Positions 7,728 to 15,817 of a stretch of 36,539 nt of DNA are shown here, one piece after another. The position numbers and the translations under genes were made by a program. The notes under the pieces were generated by a model. The model was not told the origin of the DNA, did no database searches, and was given only the letters and a program-made list of their open reading frames with translations. Positions within the stretch are counted from its first letter, which is position 1, and each line of letters starts with the position of its first letter. This DNA comes from a virus. The DNA is taken from positions 1-36,539 of the IMG/VR virus record IMGVR_UViG_3300008448_000284; one strand, given 5' to 3'.

Positions 7728-8440
7728 TGGCTCCCCCAACCAAAAAACCAGTAAAACGTACTCCACGTAAAGTGGAAGAAACTCGTACGCGTATCGTAAA
7801 GATTAAGGCTGAAATCGACAGCCCAGCTCCGCCCCCAAAACCTCCCGGCGGGCCGCTGGATAAGGTTCTTGACCTCGTCAAATGGGTCGACTCCCCCTTC
7901 AAACTTCTAACTATTATAATCCTCGGTGTTCTTGGTTTGATCGGGTACATCATCTATTCGCATCAGGATAAGTTGGTCGCTTCGCTTACGTCCCGAGAGA
8001 CGATGCCCGAGCTTCTGGCCGATGAGCGGCTGGCGTCTTTGGGGCGCGACCTGATCCGTGATCTGCGTGCCGAGACTGTCATCATCCATCAGGTTGATCT
8101 GGCGAAAAACGCTCGCATCACTCGCACCGCCCAGTCTGCCGATGGCAGGTTCTCCCCGCTGGAAGGCAAGAAGGGCGCGTTCTTCTCTGGCTCTCCGGCA
8201 AGAAACCGAGCAGCCGTCGCCATGCTGAATGGAGAGGTGCTGTGCGAGAAGTTCGAGGCGTCATCTGACGCGGGTGACTGGCTGATCTCCCGTGGCGTCA
8301 CCTACGCCTGCCGGGGCTCTGTCCCGCCTGAAGCTGGCCACATGGTCGGATATATATCTGTCGGGTTTAAAACAGAGCCTCGTGATACATCAGCCGTGAA
8401 GTCGCGCATCAATCAAACATCGAGCGAGATGGCGAGGTGA
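7727..8440 (+). CDS. Membrane-anchored phage protein, unknown function
   Basis: The 237-residue protein starts at ATG 7727, directly overlapping the holin stop. A basic, Pro-rich N-terminus (about 1-45) is followed by one membrane segment near 59-77 (FKLLTIIILGVLGLIGYII) and a soluble domain of about 150 residues. That domain has a LGRDLIRDLRAETVIIHQVDL stretch and a later NRAAVAMLNGEV block, reminiscent of GAF-like folds I associate with phage lysis regions. The N-terminal positive charge suggests N-in topology, placing the domain in the periplasm. It may regulate lysis or superinfection; this is not shown. Confidence 0.6.
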   Translation: MAPPTKKPVKRTPRKVEETRTRIVKIKAEIDSPAPPPKPPGGPLDKVLDLVKWVDSPFKLLTIIILGVLGLIGYIIYSHQDKLVASLTSRETMPELLADERLASLGRDLIRDLRAETVIIHQVDLAKNARITRTAQSADGRFSPLEGKKGAFFSGSPARNRAAVAMLNGEVLCEKFEASSDAGDWLISRGVTYACRGSVPPEAGHMVGYISVGFKTEPRDTSAVKSRINQTSSEMAR

Positions 8441-8443
8441 GAA

Positions 8444-8917
8444 ATGGACCCCGCAACAATCGCGCTTGTATTTGGGGCCGCTAAGACGGCTTTTTCTGCT
8501 ATCCAACAAGGGATTAAGTTCGGCAAAGACATTCAGTCTATGACGAGCGACGTTGCGAAACTGTATGGCTCTCTAGCAAAACTAACACAAGCTGCCGCTG
8601 AGCCGCCTAAACCCAGTGTGTTTAGCCGTCTAACAGCGGAAGAAATCGCGTTAGACATCGTCCAGAAGCGAAAGCAGGCCGCAGAGTGGGCCGAACAAGT
8701 GAAGAACGAGTTCATCGCCGTACACGGCCTCAATGGCTGGGACGAGGTGCAAAGAGAAATCATAAAAGTTAAAAAAGAACAGCGGAGGCTAGAAGAGCAA
8801 CGGCAGAGGGAATGGGAACAGCTAAAAGAAGACTTGTCGCTTTTAGGCACCGTTATTCTCGCCGCCCTTGTGTCCATAGTAACTTTAGCTGGTATTGCGT
8901 TCCTTCTCAGTAGGTGA
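8444..8917 (+). CDS. Conserved phage membrane protein with coiled coil
   Basis: The 157-residue protein begins MDPATIALVFGAAKTAFSAI with an amphipathic helix rich in Ala and Gly. A charged coiled-coil region follows (about 100-130, KVKKEQRRLEEQRQREWEQL) and a strongly hydrophobic C-terminal helix (about 131-156). Similar proteins lie upstream of endolysin genes in podophages from several habitats, as far as I recall, with no known function. C-terminal anchoring next to the lysis genes suggests an accessory lysis protein. The spacing is 3 nt on each side. Confidence 0.6.
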   Translation: MDPATIALVFGAAKTAFSAIQQGIKFGKDIQSMTSDVAKLYGSLAKLTQAAAEPPKPSVFSRLTAEEIALDIVQKRKQAAEWAEQVKNEFIAVHGLNGWDEVQREIIKVKKEQRRLEEQRQREWEQLKEDLSLLGTVILAALVSIVTLAGIAFLLSR

Positions 8918-8920
8918 CCC

Positions 8921-9640
8921 ATGAAAACATCTAAAGCTGGTATCGCTCACATTCGCGAGTTCGAAGGGGAGCGTTTGAAAGCCTACCGCTGTTCTGCAAA
9001 TGTTCTCACGATTGGGGTCGGGCATACCAGCGCCGCTGGCGCTCCCGAAGTCTGCGAAGGCATGACGATCACCGCCGACGAAAGCGCGGCGATCCTTGCT
9101 CGTGACCTTGAGAAGTTCGAGCGTGGGGTCGACAAGCTTCTTACCATCGAGGTAACTCAGAACCAGTTCGACGTTCTGGTGAGCTTTGCGTTCAACTGCG
9201 GGCTCGGGGCGCTCCAGAAGTCGACCCTCCTCAAGCGGGTCAACGAAGGTAAGTTCGACGCGGTCCCCGCTGAATTGATGAAGTGGACCAAGGCTGGCGG
9301 GAAAGAGGTCGCCGGTCTGGTTCGCCGTCGCCGGGCTGAAGCCAAACTTTGGCGGGGCGTGGACACAGAGAAACCTGTGGATATTGAGGAAGCCCGTGCG
9401 ACCCCCGACCAGCCGAAGGCTTCCAAGTCCATCGCCCAGTCTAAAGAGGCGAGCGCCGCCGTGGCCGCTGGCGGCTTGGGCACGATTGCCGTGGCTCAAG
9501 AGGTTATCCCTCTGGTCAAAGAAGGTGGAGACATTCTATCGTCTCTCAGCCCCACGGTCCTGATCCTCGTGGTCATCGTCATCGCTGCGGGCGCTGTATG
9601 GTGGTTCCGCAAACAACGGCTGGATGAGGAGGCTGCATGA
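8921..9640 (+). CDS. Endolysin, GH24 lysozyme with C-terminal membrane anchor
   Basis: The 239-residue protein has an N-terminal T4/P22-type lysozyme domain (about 1-146) that cleaves the glycan strands of peptidoglycan. The catalytic triad reads E15, C24, T30 in the E-x8-[DC]-x5-T spacing of the family, within FEGERLKAYRCSANVLTIG and then VGHTS. QNQFDVLVSFAFNCGLGAL and the VRRRRAEAKLW end are also typical. Beyond the catalytic domain comes an Ala/Ser-rich linker and a hydrophobic helix at about 210-229 followed by KQRLDEE. A C-terminal anchor is unusual for this family. The stop overlaps the i-spanin start (ATGA). Confidence 0.9.
   Translation: MKTSKAGIAHIREFEGERLKAYRCSANVLTIGVGHTSAAGAPEVCEGMTITADESAAILARDLEKFERGVDKLLTIEVTQNQFDVLVSFAFNCGLGALQKSTLLKRVNEGKFDAVPAELMKWTKAGGKEVAGLVRRRRAEAKLWRGVDTEKPVDIEEARATPDQPKASKSIAQSKEASAAVAAGGLGTIAVAQEVIPLVKEGGDILSSLSPTVLILVVIVIAAGAVWWFRKQRLDEEAA
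9141..9155 (+). promoter_or_regulatory. TTACC-N5-GGTAA dyad, copy 1
   Basis: Perfect 5-bp arms with centre ATCGA, inside the endolysin gene (codons read L-T-I-E-V-T). The AGGTAA side lies on the coding strand. It is part of a family of eight perfect copies in this window. Confidence 0.55.
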
Positions 9641-9867
9641 TCGCCTTTCTGTTCACCCCCCTTGGCCGCTACATCATGATCGGTGGCCTGATAATCGTGG
9701 CTCTTGGCGGCGTTTATGTTAAGATCAGGGCCGACGCGGTGGCTGAGATCGAAGCCGCTGCGACCGCTGACGCTCTGAAGAGGGTCCAAAATGCGATTAC
9801 TGCTGGCGATGCCGCTGTTGTTAGTCCTGACCGGCTGCTCGAAAGTGATGGGCACCGCAGAGACTAA
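9637..9867 (+). CDS. Putative i-spanin (Rz-like)
   Basis: The 76-residue protein has an N-terminal membrane helix (about 5-28, including YIMIGGLIIVALGGVYVKIR) and a short periplasmic part with an Ala-rich helix (ADAVAEIEAAATADALKRVQ). It is shorter than lambda Rz. Its identity is supported by its position after the endolysin and by the lipoprotein gene that overlaps its 3' end in another frame, the classic Rz/Rz1 arrangement. It would span the periplasm with the o-spanin to fuse inner and outer membranes at the last step of lysis. Confidence 0.75.
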   Translation: MIAFLFTPLGRYIMIGGLIIVALGGVYVKIRADAVAEIEAAATADALKRVQNAITAGDAAVVSPDRLLESDGHRRD

Positions 9868-9985
9868 TCTCTCAGCTTGCTCGGTATGGCGTGACATTTC
9901 GTGGTCGTCGAAAGACACGGCGCAGACGATCACTGAAGTGAAAGTTAGCAACGCGCGCCGCGAAGGCTACTGTGGAGGTAAGTGA
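9791..9985 (+). CDS. Putative o-spanin lipoprotein (Rz1-like)
   Basis: The 64-residue protein has a type II signal peptide ending in LLLVLTGC, so C16 would be lipidated and the protein anchored in the outer membrane. The mature part (ACSVWRDISWSSKDTAQTIT then EVKVSNARR) resembles Rz1-like proteins of phages of Gram-negative hosts. The gene begins inside the i-spanin gene in another frame and overlaps it by 77 nt. Its presence implies a host with an outer membrane. The stop overlaps the next ATG (TGATG). Confidence 0.85.
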   Translation: MRLLLAMPLLLVLTGCSKVMGTAETNLSACSVWRDISWSSKDTAQTITEVKVSNARREGYCGGK

Positions 9986-10179
9986 TGGCTAAGAAAGCAA
10001 TGCCGTTCGGCGGCAAGATGGCGAAGCCCTTCGGTGCCAAGGAGTCCGCCAAGGAAGAAAAGATGGAAAAGAAGATGAGCAAGAAGGCTTATCTTGCTGG
10101 CGAAAAGAAAGAGATGAAGGCGGGCGTCAAGAAGATGGGCGCGTACCGTAAAGGCGGGATGGTTAAGGGGAAGTGCTGA
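9985..10179 (+). CDS. Small Lys-rich phage protein
   Basis: The 64-residue protein is very rich in Lys and Met (about a third Lys) with a Gly-rich KGGMVKGKC end. ATG 9985 is preferred to an in-frame GTG three bases earlier because it overlaps the o-spanin stop. Small basic proteins of this type often sit between lysis and virion genes; nucleic-acid binding or DNA packaging are possible but not shown. It is the first of three tandem small basic genes joined by one-base overlaps or gaps. Confidence 0.6.
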   Translation: MAKKAMPFGGKMAKPFGAKESAKEEKMEKKMSKKAYLAGEKKEMKAGVKKMGAYRKGGMVKGKC

Positions 10180-10367
10180 TGGCTAAGAACTGGATCGCTG
10201 GAGCGATCAAGAAGCCCGGCCAACTTCACAAAGACCTCGGGGTGCCGCAGGGGGAGAAAATCCCTGCGGCTAAACTCGAAGCCGCTGCGAAGCAGAAGGG
10301 CAAGGTTGGGCAGCGCGCCCGCCTTGCCATGACGCTCAAGAAAATGAACCGGGGCAAAGGATTCTGA
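10179..10367 (+). CDS. Small basic conserved phage protein
   Basis: The 62-residue protein starts MAKNWIAGAIKKPGQLHKDL and ends with ARLAMTLKKMNRGKGF. This layout, a short Trp-containing head, then a KK-P-G-x-L-x-K-x-LGV section and an Ala-rich helix, recurs in small phage proteins that I recognise by sight but whose function is unknown. The ATG overlaps the previous stop (TGATG) and the next gene starts one base after its own stop. Confidence 0.65.
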   Translation: MAKNWIAGAIKKPGQLHKDLGVPQGEKIPAAKLEAAAKQKGKVGQRARLAMTLKKMNRGKGF

Positions 10368-10368
10368 T

Positions 10369-10623
10369 ATGCCCAAGACCCCTGCATGGCAGCGCGCGGA
10401 AGGCAAGAACCCCAAGGGTGGGTTGAACGCCAAGGGGCGCGCTTCTTATAACAAAGCCAATCCCGGCAAGCCGGGCCTCAAGGCCCCGCAGCCGGAAGGC
10501 GGTCCGCGCCGCGATAGCTTCTGCGCGCGGATGAAAGGTATGAAGAAGAAACTTACCAGCGCCAAAACGGCTAACGATCCGAACTCGCGGATCAACAAGT
10601 CTCTGCGCGCTTGGAACTGCTGA
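10369..10623 (+). CDS. DUF6321-like small basic phage protein
   Basis: The 84-residue protein has the recognisable pattern AWQRAEGKNPKGGLNAKGRA, then KPGLKAPQPEGGPRRDSFCA and RMKGMKKKLTSAKTANDPNS with an INKSLRAWNC end. From memory this matches a family of unknown function found in many phages and metagenomic viruses (DUF6321). Conserved Cys residues near the middle and at the extreme C-terminus may be functional. It is the last gene of the small basic trio before the long virion genes. Confidence 0.75.
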   Translation: MPKTPAWQRAEGKNPKGGLNAKGRASYNKANPGKPGLKAPQPEGGPRRDSFCARMKGMKKKLTSAKTANDPNSRINKSLRAWNC

Positions 10624-10631
10624 GGTAGACG

Positions 10632-12080
10632 ATGGCTGCTGTAAAGCTCAATGTCTTTGGTGGCATGATCCCGGCGATAGACACGCGTCTGCTGCCGGAC
10701 CCTAACGCGACGACTTCTCGCGACACATGGCTTTACAACGGCTTTTTGTCTGGCTTCAAACAGCCAGTTTATATTCGTGATCTTGTGAACCCGGCGGCGG
10801 AACGAGTGTATCGTATTCCGCTTGATCCGTACGAGAAGACGAACTTTAACAACTCTACGTGGATGGAGTTTGAAGACCCGACTGTTGATGTAGTGCGCGG
10901 GCCGATCAACGACGACGCGTACTCTCGGTATTATTGGACCGGAGAGTCCACGGACTCACTTTATAACTCTCTTGCGCGTATTCAGGCAGGCGACCCCCCG
11001 CTGAAACTTGGCGTCCCAGTCCCAACGGTTGCGCCTAGCATCTCTGCTCCTGAGACACCGCCTGACACAACGCCGCCCGTTGCCGCTTCAGCGACGGCTA
11101 ACGCTAGTCAGATTGTCATTACGTTTACCGAAGAGCGGTTACTTAAAGCAACAGCTATCCCTCCGGGTTCAGCGTTTACTGTCGCCGCTACTGGCGTTAC
11201 CTACCAAGTATCTACTTGCTTCGTCAGCGCGTACGGTCTCACCGTAACGCTTCAATTAGTAAACGCGCTGCCAGCAAACGTGGATGTAACGGTATCGTAT
11301 TCCCCTCCGTCTAGTGACGTGGCGATCCAAGATAACTCTGGCAATCTTTGCGCGGCGTTTTCGCTTACGATTACTGGTTTGTCTAATGAGACGACAGACC
11401 AGACTGGACCGGTTTTTGGGTGGGCGGACGCTGTTGCCAGTTACGTGTGGGTGTCGTTTGTCGACGAGAGCGATCTCGACGAGACGCAGATACCTTCACC
11501 GTCTGCGTGGACTGTGGTCGTCAACGGCACAGTGCGTACTGTTAGCACGGTTACCGTGATGACAGGTAAGAAGGCGTATGCGCTTCTTCTTGCATCGTCG
11601 CTTAATCCCAGCGAATCTGTACGAGTAAGCTACGTTAAACCGTCTGTTAACTATGTACGCGACGAATATGGCAACGCCGCACCGAGCTTCTCTGGACAAG
11701 TCGTTAATAACCGCACAACCGCTGCCGATGTACCGAACGGCCCTGTTCCGACCTCTGCGGCAACGGTAAACACCAACGCTATACAAGTTGTCTTCGATAA
11801 GGCCATTGCGTCTGTCAGTTCGTGGTCGCCTGCTAATGCAAATACGCGGTTCTCGATTTCTATTAACGGCGTGACATTGTCGAGCCCAATCACCAATGGG
11901 AGCCCGACGGCGAACTCGGTTACCTTCCAGATCAGTACGTCGGTTGTCTACGGAGACGTTATATCGCTTACCTATAACGCACCGGGGACAGGCATCACAC
12001 CGTACCTACAAGATACCGAAGGCCACGCGGCTTTGAGTTTTACAATTAAAGTCGTCAACAACGTCGTTGATGTTGTCTAG
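10632..12080 (+). CDS. Virion/tail protein, N-terminal half with SwmB-like repeats
   Basis: The 482-residue protein begins VKLNVFGGMIPAIDTRLLPD and continues with DDAYSRYYWTGEST and RIQAGDPPLKLGVPVP. This is the head of a phage virion protein that, from memory, is usually followed in the same chain by a TRAYVYTYVSAYGEEG-type section. Here the head is followed by three repeats of about 110 residues, ending in D.SGNLCAAF, DEYGNAAPSF and DTEGHAALSF, typical of SwmB/Big-like beta domains. The protein then stops. The TRAYVYTYV-type half is encoded by the next gene in another frame. The role is structural, probably tail or surface. Confidence 0.65.
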   Translation: MAAVKLNVFGGMIPAIDTRLLPDPNATTSRDTWLYNGFLSGFKQPVYIRDLVNPAAERVYRIPLDPYEKTNFNNSTWMEFEDPTVDVVRGPINDDAYSRYYWTGESTDSLYNSLARIQAGDPPLKLGVPVPTVAPSISAPETPPDTTPPVAASATANASQIVITFTEERLLKATAIPPGSAFTVAATGVTYQVSTCFVSAYGLTVTLQLVNALPANVDVTVSYSPPSSDVAIQDNSGNLCAAFSLTITGLSNETTDQTGPVFGWADAVASYVWVSFVDESDLDETQIPSPSAWTVVVNGTVRTVSTVTVMTGKKAYALLLASSLNPSESVRVSYVKPSVNYVRDEYGNAAPSFSGQVVNNRTTAADVPNGPVPTSAATVNTNAIQVVFDKAIASVSSWSPANANTRFSISINGVTLSSPITNGSPTANSVTFQISTSVVYGDVISLTYNAPGTGITPYLQDTEGHAALSFTIKVVNNVVDVV

Positions 12081-12100
12081 TCCTGATAGCGAGATAGGCG

Positions 12101-13411
12101 ATGCCGTCCACATGGGTCGAACCAATCGTAGTTTCTCGGGCGTACGTCTATACGTACGTGACAGAGTTTGGTGAAGAAGGCGCACCAAGTGAACCGGCGG
12201 TTGCCGAAGGCAACGTCGGCGAAACGTGGACGATTACTGTGACGCCTCCTACAGCGGGTATGAAGGCAGATCGCCTTCTTGATAAAACACGTATCTATCG
12301 AACCATCACAGGCGTTACGGGTCTGGCGACTTATTTTTTCGTCGCTGAAATTGACATAGATGACACGTCGTACGCTGATAATTACGACGACGAAGAGATC
12401 GCTACGAACAACCAGCTTAAATCTACGGGTTGGACACCGCCGCTCGACTCCTTTGACGGGTTCGTCGCTATGCCGAACGGTATGATGGCGACGTGGAAGG
12501 ATAACGAAGTTTGGTTTTCTGAACCTTATCGCCCTCATGCGTGGCCCGCCGCATATCAGGTTTCGGTCGACCATCCCATCGTTGGGCTGGGCGTGATCGG
12601 CCAGACGCTTGTCATCTGCACCACTGGCCATCCATGGACGGCAACGGGCGTGCGGCCCGACATCATGTCGCTCGCCAAGATCAACGCCTACGAGCCATGC
12701 GTCTCGCGCCGCTCGATTATGTCGATGCCGGAGGGCGTCTACTACGCTTCGCCGAACGGGCTCGTCGCTGTTGTGCCCGGCGCGGTTAAAAATATGACGG
12801 CGGAGCTTATCACTCCGGCGCAGTGGAACGAATATGTCGACACCTCAACAATATACGCTGCCCGTTTCAACACGGCGTATATCGCCTATGAGTGCCCAAC
12901 GGTTACGGCGGCTGGCGGCTTTCTGCTGGATATGGCGCAGCCTCGTATCTCGTACAACCTTCTAAGCGCTGAAGACGGAACGGTCGCTTTCGCTACGGAT
13001 ACGTGGTCGTCCACACCTCTACTCGTTAGAGACGGAGCGATCTACTACATCGCCAATCAGGACAATGAGAACATTCTTCCGTTCTTGTGGAAGTCTAAGA
13101 CCTTACAGACCGCGAAGGTTGATAGCTTCCAAGCTATGAAGATTTTCTTCACCGTCACGACCGGAGCCCCGACGCTCAACCCGGTTCGCTATACGAACCT
13201 CAACATGACGCTCCAGCCTGACATGTATGGTCTCGTGCGGCTTTATGCCGACGGGGTTCTGGTGTTTGCTCGTGAGCTGCGGACTTCGGGCGAAATTTGG
13301 AAGTTACCTTCGGGGTATAAAGCCGAACTTTGGCAAGTCGAGGTTGAAGCGCGCATCATAATCAATGAAATCCAGATGGCGACTAGCACGAAGGAGCTTG
13401 CTGGTGTCTAG
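12101..13411 (+). CDS. Virion/tail protein, C-terminal half encoded separately
   Basis: The 436-residue protein starts soon after a stop in its own frame at 12095, so ATG 12101 is the earliest possible start; the upstream GAGATAGG gives only a weak ribosome binding site. It carries SRAYVYTYVTEFGEEGAPSE, DKTRIYRTITG, MPNGMMATWKDNEVWFSEPY, RPHAWPAAYQVSVDHPIVGL and GVYYASPNGLVAVVPG. These blocks belong to a conserved phage virion protein, possibly a tail tubular or propeller-like component. In relatives I recall, this section is continuous with the VKLNVFGGMIPA head. The protein is probably structural. Confidence 0.65.
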   Translation: MPSTWVEPIVVSRAYVYTYVTEFGEEGAPSEPAVAEGNVGETWTITVTPPTAGMKADRLLDKTRIYRTITGVTGLATYFFVAEIDIDDTSYADNYDDEEIATNNQLKSTGWTPPLDSFDGFVAMPNGMMATWKDNEVWFSEPYRPHAWPAAYQVSVDHPIVGLGVIGQTLVICTTGHPWTATGVRPDIMSLAKINAYEPCVSRRSIMSMPEGVYYASPNGLVAVVPGAVKNMTAELITPAQWNEYVDTSTIYAARFNTAYIAYECPTVTAAGGFLLDMAQPRISYNLLSAEDGTVAFATDTWSSTPLLVRDGAIYYIANQDNENILPFLWKSKTLQTAKVDSFQAMKIFFTVTTGAPTLNPVRYTNLNMTLQPDMYGLVRLYADGVLVFARELRTSGEIWKLPSGYKAELWQVEVEARIIINEIQMATSTKELAGV

Positions 13412-14849
13412 CCTATATACCGCTACTCCAGAACCGGCGGCAGACGGCTCTAATCAAACCGATGTTGCCCGCGCGCTCAAACAAACGTCTGAAGCCCTCA
13501 TTCGCAAAAGTGAGGAACTTGAAGCCGCGATCAAAGAACTGCAAGCTGCGGTCAACACTGCGCCTCCTGAAGACCCGGCGTCTATTATCACTGGGTCTAC
13601 GTCGTCTGCCGGTGGGGGAAATCTAACCCCCGCAAACGATATTGTGGACCCTATCCTCGACCGCGCTATAGAACTGATGAACGCCGCAGTGCGGCAGGCG
13701 CAAGCGGAAACTAGGACCGTTATATCTGCCCTTCGGACTGCTCTCGATAACTTTAAAGCTGGTTATGACGATACCAACGCGGTTGTGAACGCTACGATCT
13801 ATGAACTGACCGCACAGGTCGGGCAGAACACGGCTTCAATTACCGAGGAAGAACTTGTTCGCGCTACCACAACGCAGGCACTTGCCGGTCGTGTTGGTAA
13901 AATAACCTCTGTAGTAAACGGCAACAGTGCTGCGATTACGACCGAAGCTGTTACACGCGCGAACGCTGATAGCGCGCTTTCCGCGCTGATAACTACTGTC
14001 GAGGCAAACACCAACAACAACACCGCTGCGATCACCGCTGAGACTATTGCGCGTACTAACGCCGACAGCGCGCTTGGCGCTCAGATCACTACTGTAGAAG
14101 CTAAAGCTGACAATGCTACGGCTGGTGGGTTTTATCGCCTAACCGCTGTTGCGTCACCTACTAATGGTGCTACTGCTGAATTTGCTATCGAGGTACGGGC
14201 TACGGCTGGTGGGCCGTTTGTCGCGGCTGGTATGAACATTCAAGCGTTCTCCGCCGGTAACCGTCGTATTAAATTCTACACAGACCAGTTTATCGTAACG
14301 ACTGGGACAGGCGCAGACGCACTGCAACCATTCGCCATAAGTGGCGGCGTGGTATACGCAAACAACCTGATGGTTGGTAACGCCAATATTGTTAATGGTG
14401 CGATCACCACAGCTAAAATTGATACGGCGGCGATTACATCAGCAAAGATTGGCACCGCTGAAGTCGGAACGCTAAAAATTGCTGGTAACGCCGTAACGAT
14501 CCCTACTGGATACTATAATGCGGCGATTGTTGCTGGGGCTGGTATGGGCACCCCAATCATCGTCGCTGATTTGTATTTAACGCTTACCCAAGCAGGAAAA
14601 ATCTTAATTAACTTTACAGCGTCTCAAGGTTATGGCGCAGGTTTAAAAGCTAGTGACGCGTTTATGTACGTAGATGGCGTCGTCGTTAATCAGGTTCCAT
14701 CTGGTGTGGCGTTTACTACGAACATGTCGATGTCTTATCAAGCTACACTTTCCGCCGGTACCTATCATATTGAAGTTGAATGGCAGGGCGAAGACAATAC
14801 TATGGGCATTTATTATCGCAGTTTGGCAGCTACAGGCATGATGCGATGA
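13404..14849 (+). CDS. Tail-fibre protein (DUF1983-like repeats)
   Basis: The start is taken as GTG 13404, overlapping the previous stop, because AAGGAG lies 9-10 nt upstream; this gives 481 residues. The N-terminal third is helical and coiled. The middle has repeated EAVTRANADSALSALITTVE and AETIARTNADSALGAQITTV units. A section with GGFYRLTAVASPTNGATAEF and FYTDQFIVTTG then follows, resembling the central/C-terminal domain of lambda J-type tip and fibre proteins (DUF1983). The final part is beta-rich, possibly a receptor-binding tip. It is likely a trimeric fibre. Confidence 0.7.
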   Translation: MSSLYTATPEPAADGSNQTDVARALKQTSEALIRKSEELEAAIKELQAAVNTAPPEDPASIITGSTSSAGGGNLTPANDIVDPILDRAIELMNAAVRQAQAETRTVISALRTALDNFKAGYDDTNAVVNATIYELTAQVGQNTASITEEELVRATTTQALAGRVGKITSVVNGNSAAITTEAVTRANADSALSALITTVEANTNNNTAAITAETIARTNADSALGAQITTVEAKADNATAGGFYRLTAVASPTNGATAEFAIEVRATAGGPFVAAGMNIQAFSAGNRRIKFYTDQFIVTTGTGADALQPFAISGGVVYANNLMVGNANIVNGAITTAKIDTAAITSAKIGTAEVGTLKIAGNAVTIPTGYYNAAIVAGAGMGTPIIVADLYLTLTQAGKILINFTASQGYGAGLKASDAFMYVDGVVVNQVPSGVAFTTNMSMSYQATLSAGTYHIEVEWQGEDNTMGIYYRSLAATGMMR

Positions 14850-15208
14850 ACGACAATATCGTCTTTACGCTGTATAAATTTGCTACTGGTGAGATGGACG
14901 CGATCATCACCTGTCAGCAAGAAACCATCGAACTAAATACTCCTGCGGGATTTGGCCGTATTGATGGCGCGTGGGATAATGATCTTTACTATGTGCTCAA
15001 TGGCGCTGCGACTGCAAAGACGCCAATGAACCCCGTCGTCACCGGCTCGATAATCTCGAACCTTCCGATCCCCTGCACGGTTCTCGTCGACTTCGTTACC
15101 TACCAAGTGGATGACGGCGTGTTCGAGTTTAGCTCGCCGTTGCCCGGCCCGTATAAATGTATAATCTCGGCAGTGCCGTACCTTACCACGGAGGTAACGC
15201 TGCCATGA
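14846..15208 (+). CDS. Small structural phage protein, unknown
   Basis: The 120-residue protein starts at ATG 14846, overlapping the fibre stop (ATGA). It is beta-rich, with ETIELNTPAGFGRIDGAWDN and a later CTVLVDFVTYQVDDGVFEFS stretch, and has no signal or membrane segment. Its place between a fibre gene and virion genes suggests a minor tail or fibre-associated protein. One copy of the TTACC-N5-GGTAA dyad (15183-15197) lies in its last codons and contains the ribosome binding site of the next gene. Confidence 0.6.
   Translation: MNDNIVFTLYKFATGEMDAIITCQQETIELNTPAGFGRIDGAWDNDLYYVLNGAATAKTPMNPVVTGSIISNLPIPCTVLVDFVTYQVDDGVFEFSSPLPGPYKCIISAVPYLTTEVTLP
15183..15197 (+). promoter_or_regulatory. 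TTACC-N5-GGTAA dyad, copy 2
   Basis: Perfect arms with centre ACGGA, in the last codons of the small structural gene (codons L-T-T-E-V-T). The element contains GGAGGT, the probable ribosome binding site of the gene starting at 15205. Confidence 0.55.
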
Positions 15209-15396
15209 AAGTAGTTCACATTGGCGACTATAAGCGGCGGCGCAAAGACGAGTATCCACCCATCGAAGACCTTGCCGACGCACTCTATTGGGCGGACAAT
15301 GGCGACCGTAGTAAGCTCGAAGCGTACCTCGCCAAAGTTTCTGCGGTTAAAGCGAAGTACCCGAAGGTAGCGCCCAATGATCCAAATGAACAATGA
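15205..15396 (+). CDS. Small phage protein (XkdW-like pattern)
   Basis: The 63-residue protein starts at ATG 15205, overlapping the previous stop, with GGAGG about 11 nt upstream. It has the short pattern DYKRRRKDEYPPIEDLADAL and YWADNGD, seen in small tail-locus proteins that consist of one or two helices. Such proteins are usually annotated only as hypothetical or tail-associated. The last 20 nt overlap the next gene in another frame. Confidence 0.55.
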   Translation: MKVVHIGDYKRRRKDEYPPIEDLADALYWADNGDRSKLEAYLAKVSAVKAKYPKVAPNDPNEQ

Positions 15397-15817
15397 GGTG
15401 CACGGTCACGCTATAGCTGAATCCGCTGGGGTAATCTTCAACCCCGTCGCCGATATTGTGATCTCTCATTTGGACAAGAACGGCGAACTGACGGGCGGAG
15501 TTATCTACAACGGGTACACCCGCGCTTCTATCAACATGCACGTTGCCGCTTTCAGCCCCAGATGGGGGTCTCGTGACATGTTATGGGTCTGCTTCGACTA
15601 TCCTTTCAACCAACTTGGGTGTAGAAAAGTATTCGGGCAGGTGCCGTCTAAGAACGACCATGCCCTTGAGTTCAACCTGAAGCTGGGGTTTAAGATCGAG
15701 ACTCTCATTCCTGATGTCTTCCCAGAAGACGATCTGATTGTTGTTTCGATGTCACGAGAAGATTGCCGCTGGCTCAACATTAAGCCGCGCACTCTGTTCC
15801 CCAAGGAGGCCGTGTAA
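15377..15817 (+). CDS. GNAT-like acetyltransferase-fold phage protein
   Basis: The 146-residue protein (ATG 15377; ATG 15386 is an alternative) has the central and C-terminal strands of the GNAT fold: MLWVCFDYPFNQLGCRKVFG, then SKNDHALEFNLKLGFKIETL. The N-x-x-A-L-x-F-N-x-K-L-G-F pattern is the usual signature of the acetyl-CoA-side helix. The MSREDCRWLNI end is common to GNAT-like proteins in podoviral structural operons, where T7 gp13 holds a similar position. Catalytic activity is not proven, and the protein may serve virion assembly. Confidence 0.65.
   Translation: MIQMNNEVHGHAIAESAGVIFNPVADIVISHLDKNGELTGGVIYNGYTRASINMHVAAFSPRWGSRDMLWVCFDYPFNQLGCRKVFGQVPSKNDHALEFNLKLGFKIETLIPDVFPEDDLIVVSMSREDCRWLNIKPRTLFPKEAV

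Noticed and set aside
10632-13411. A single sequencing indel explaining the split virion protein
   Set aside because: The two frames do not overlap: stops at 12080 and 12095 separate them, so one indel cannot join them.
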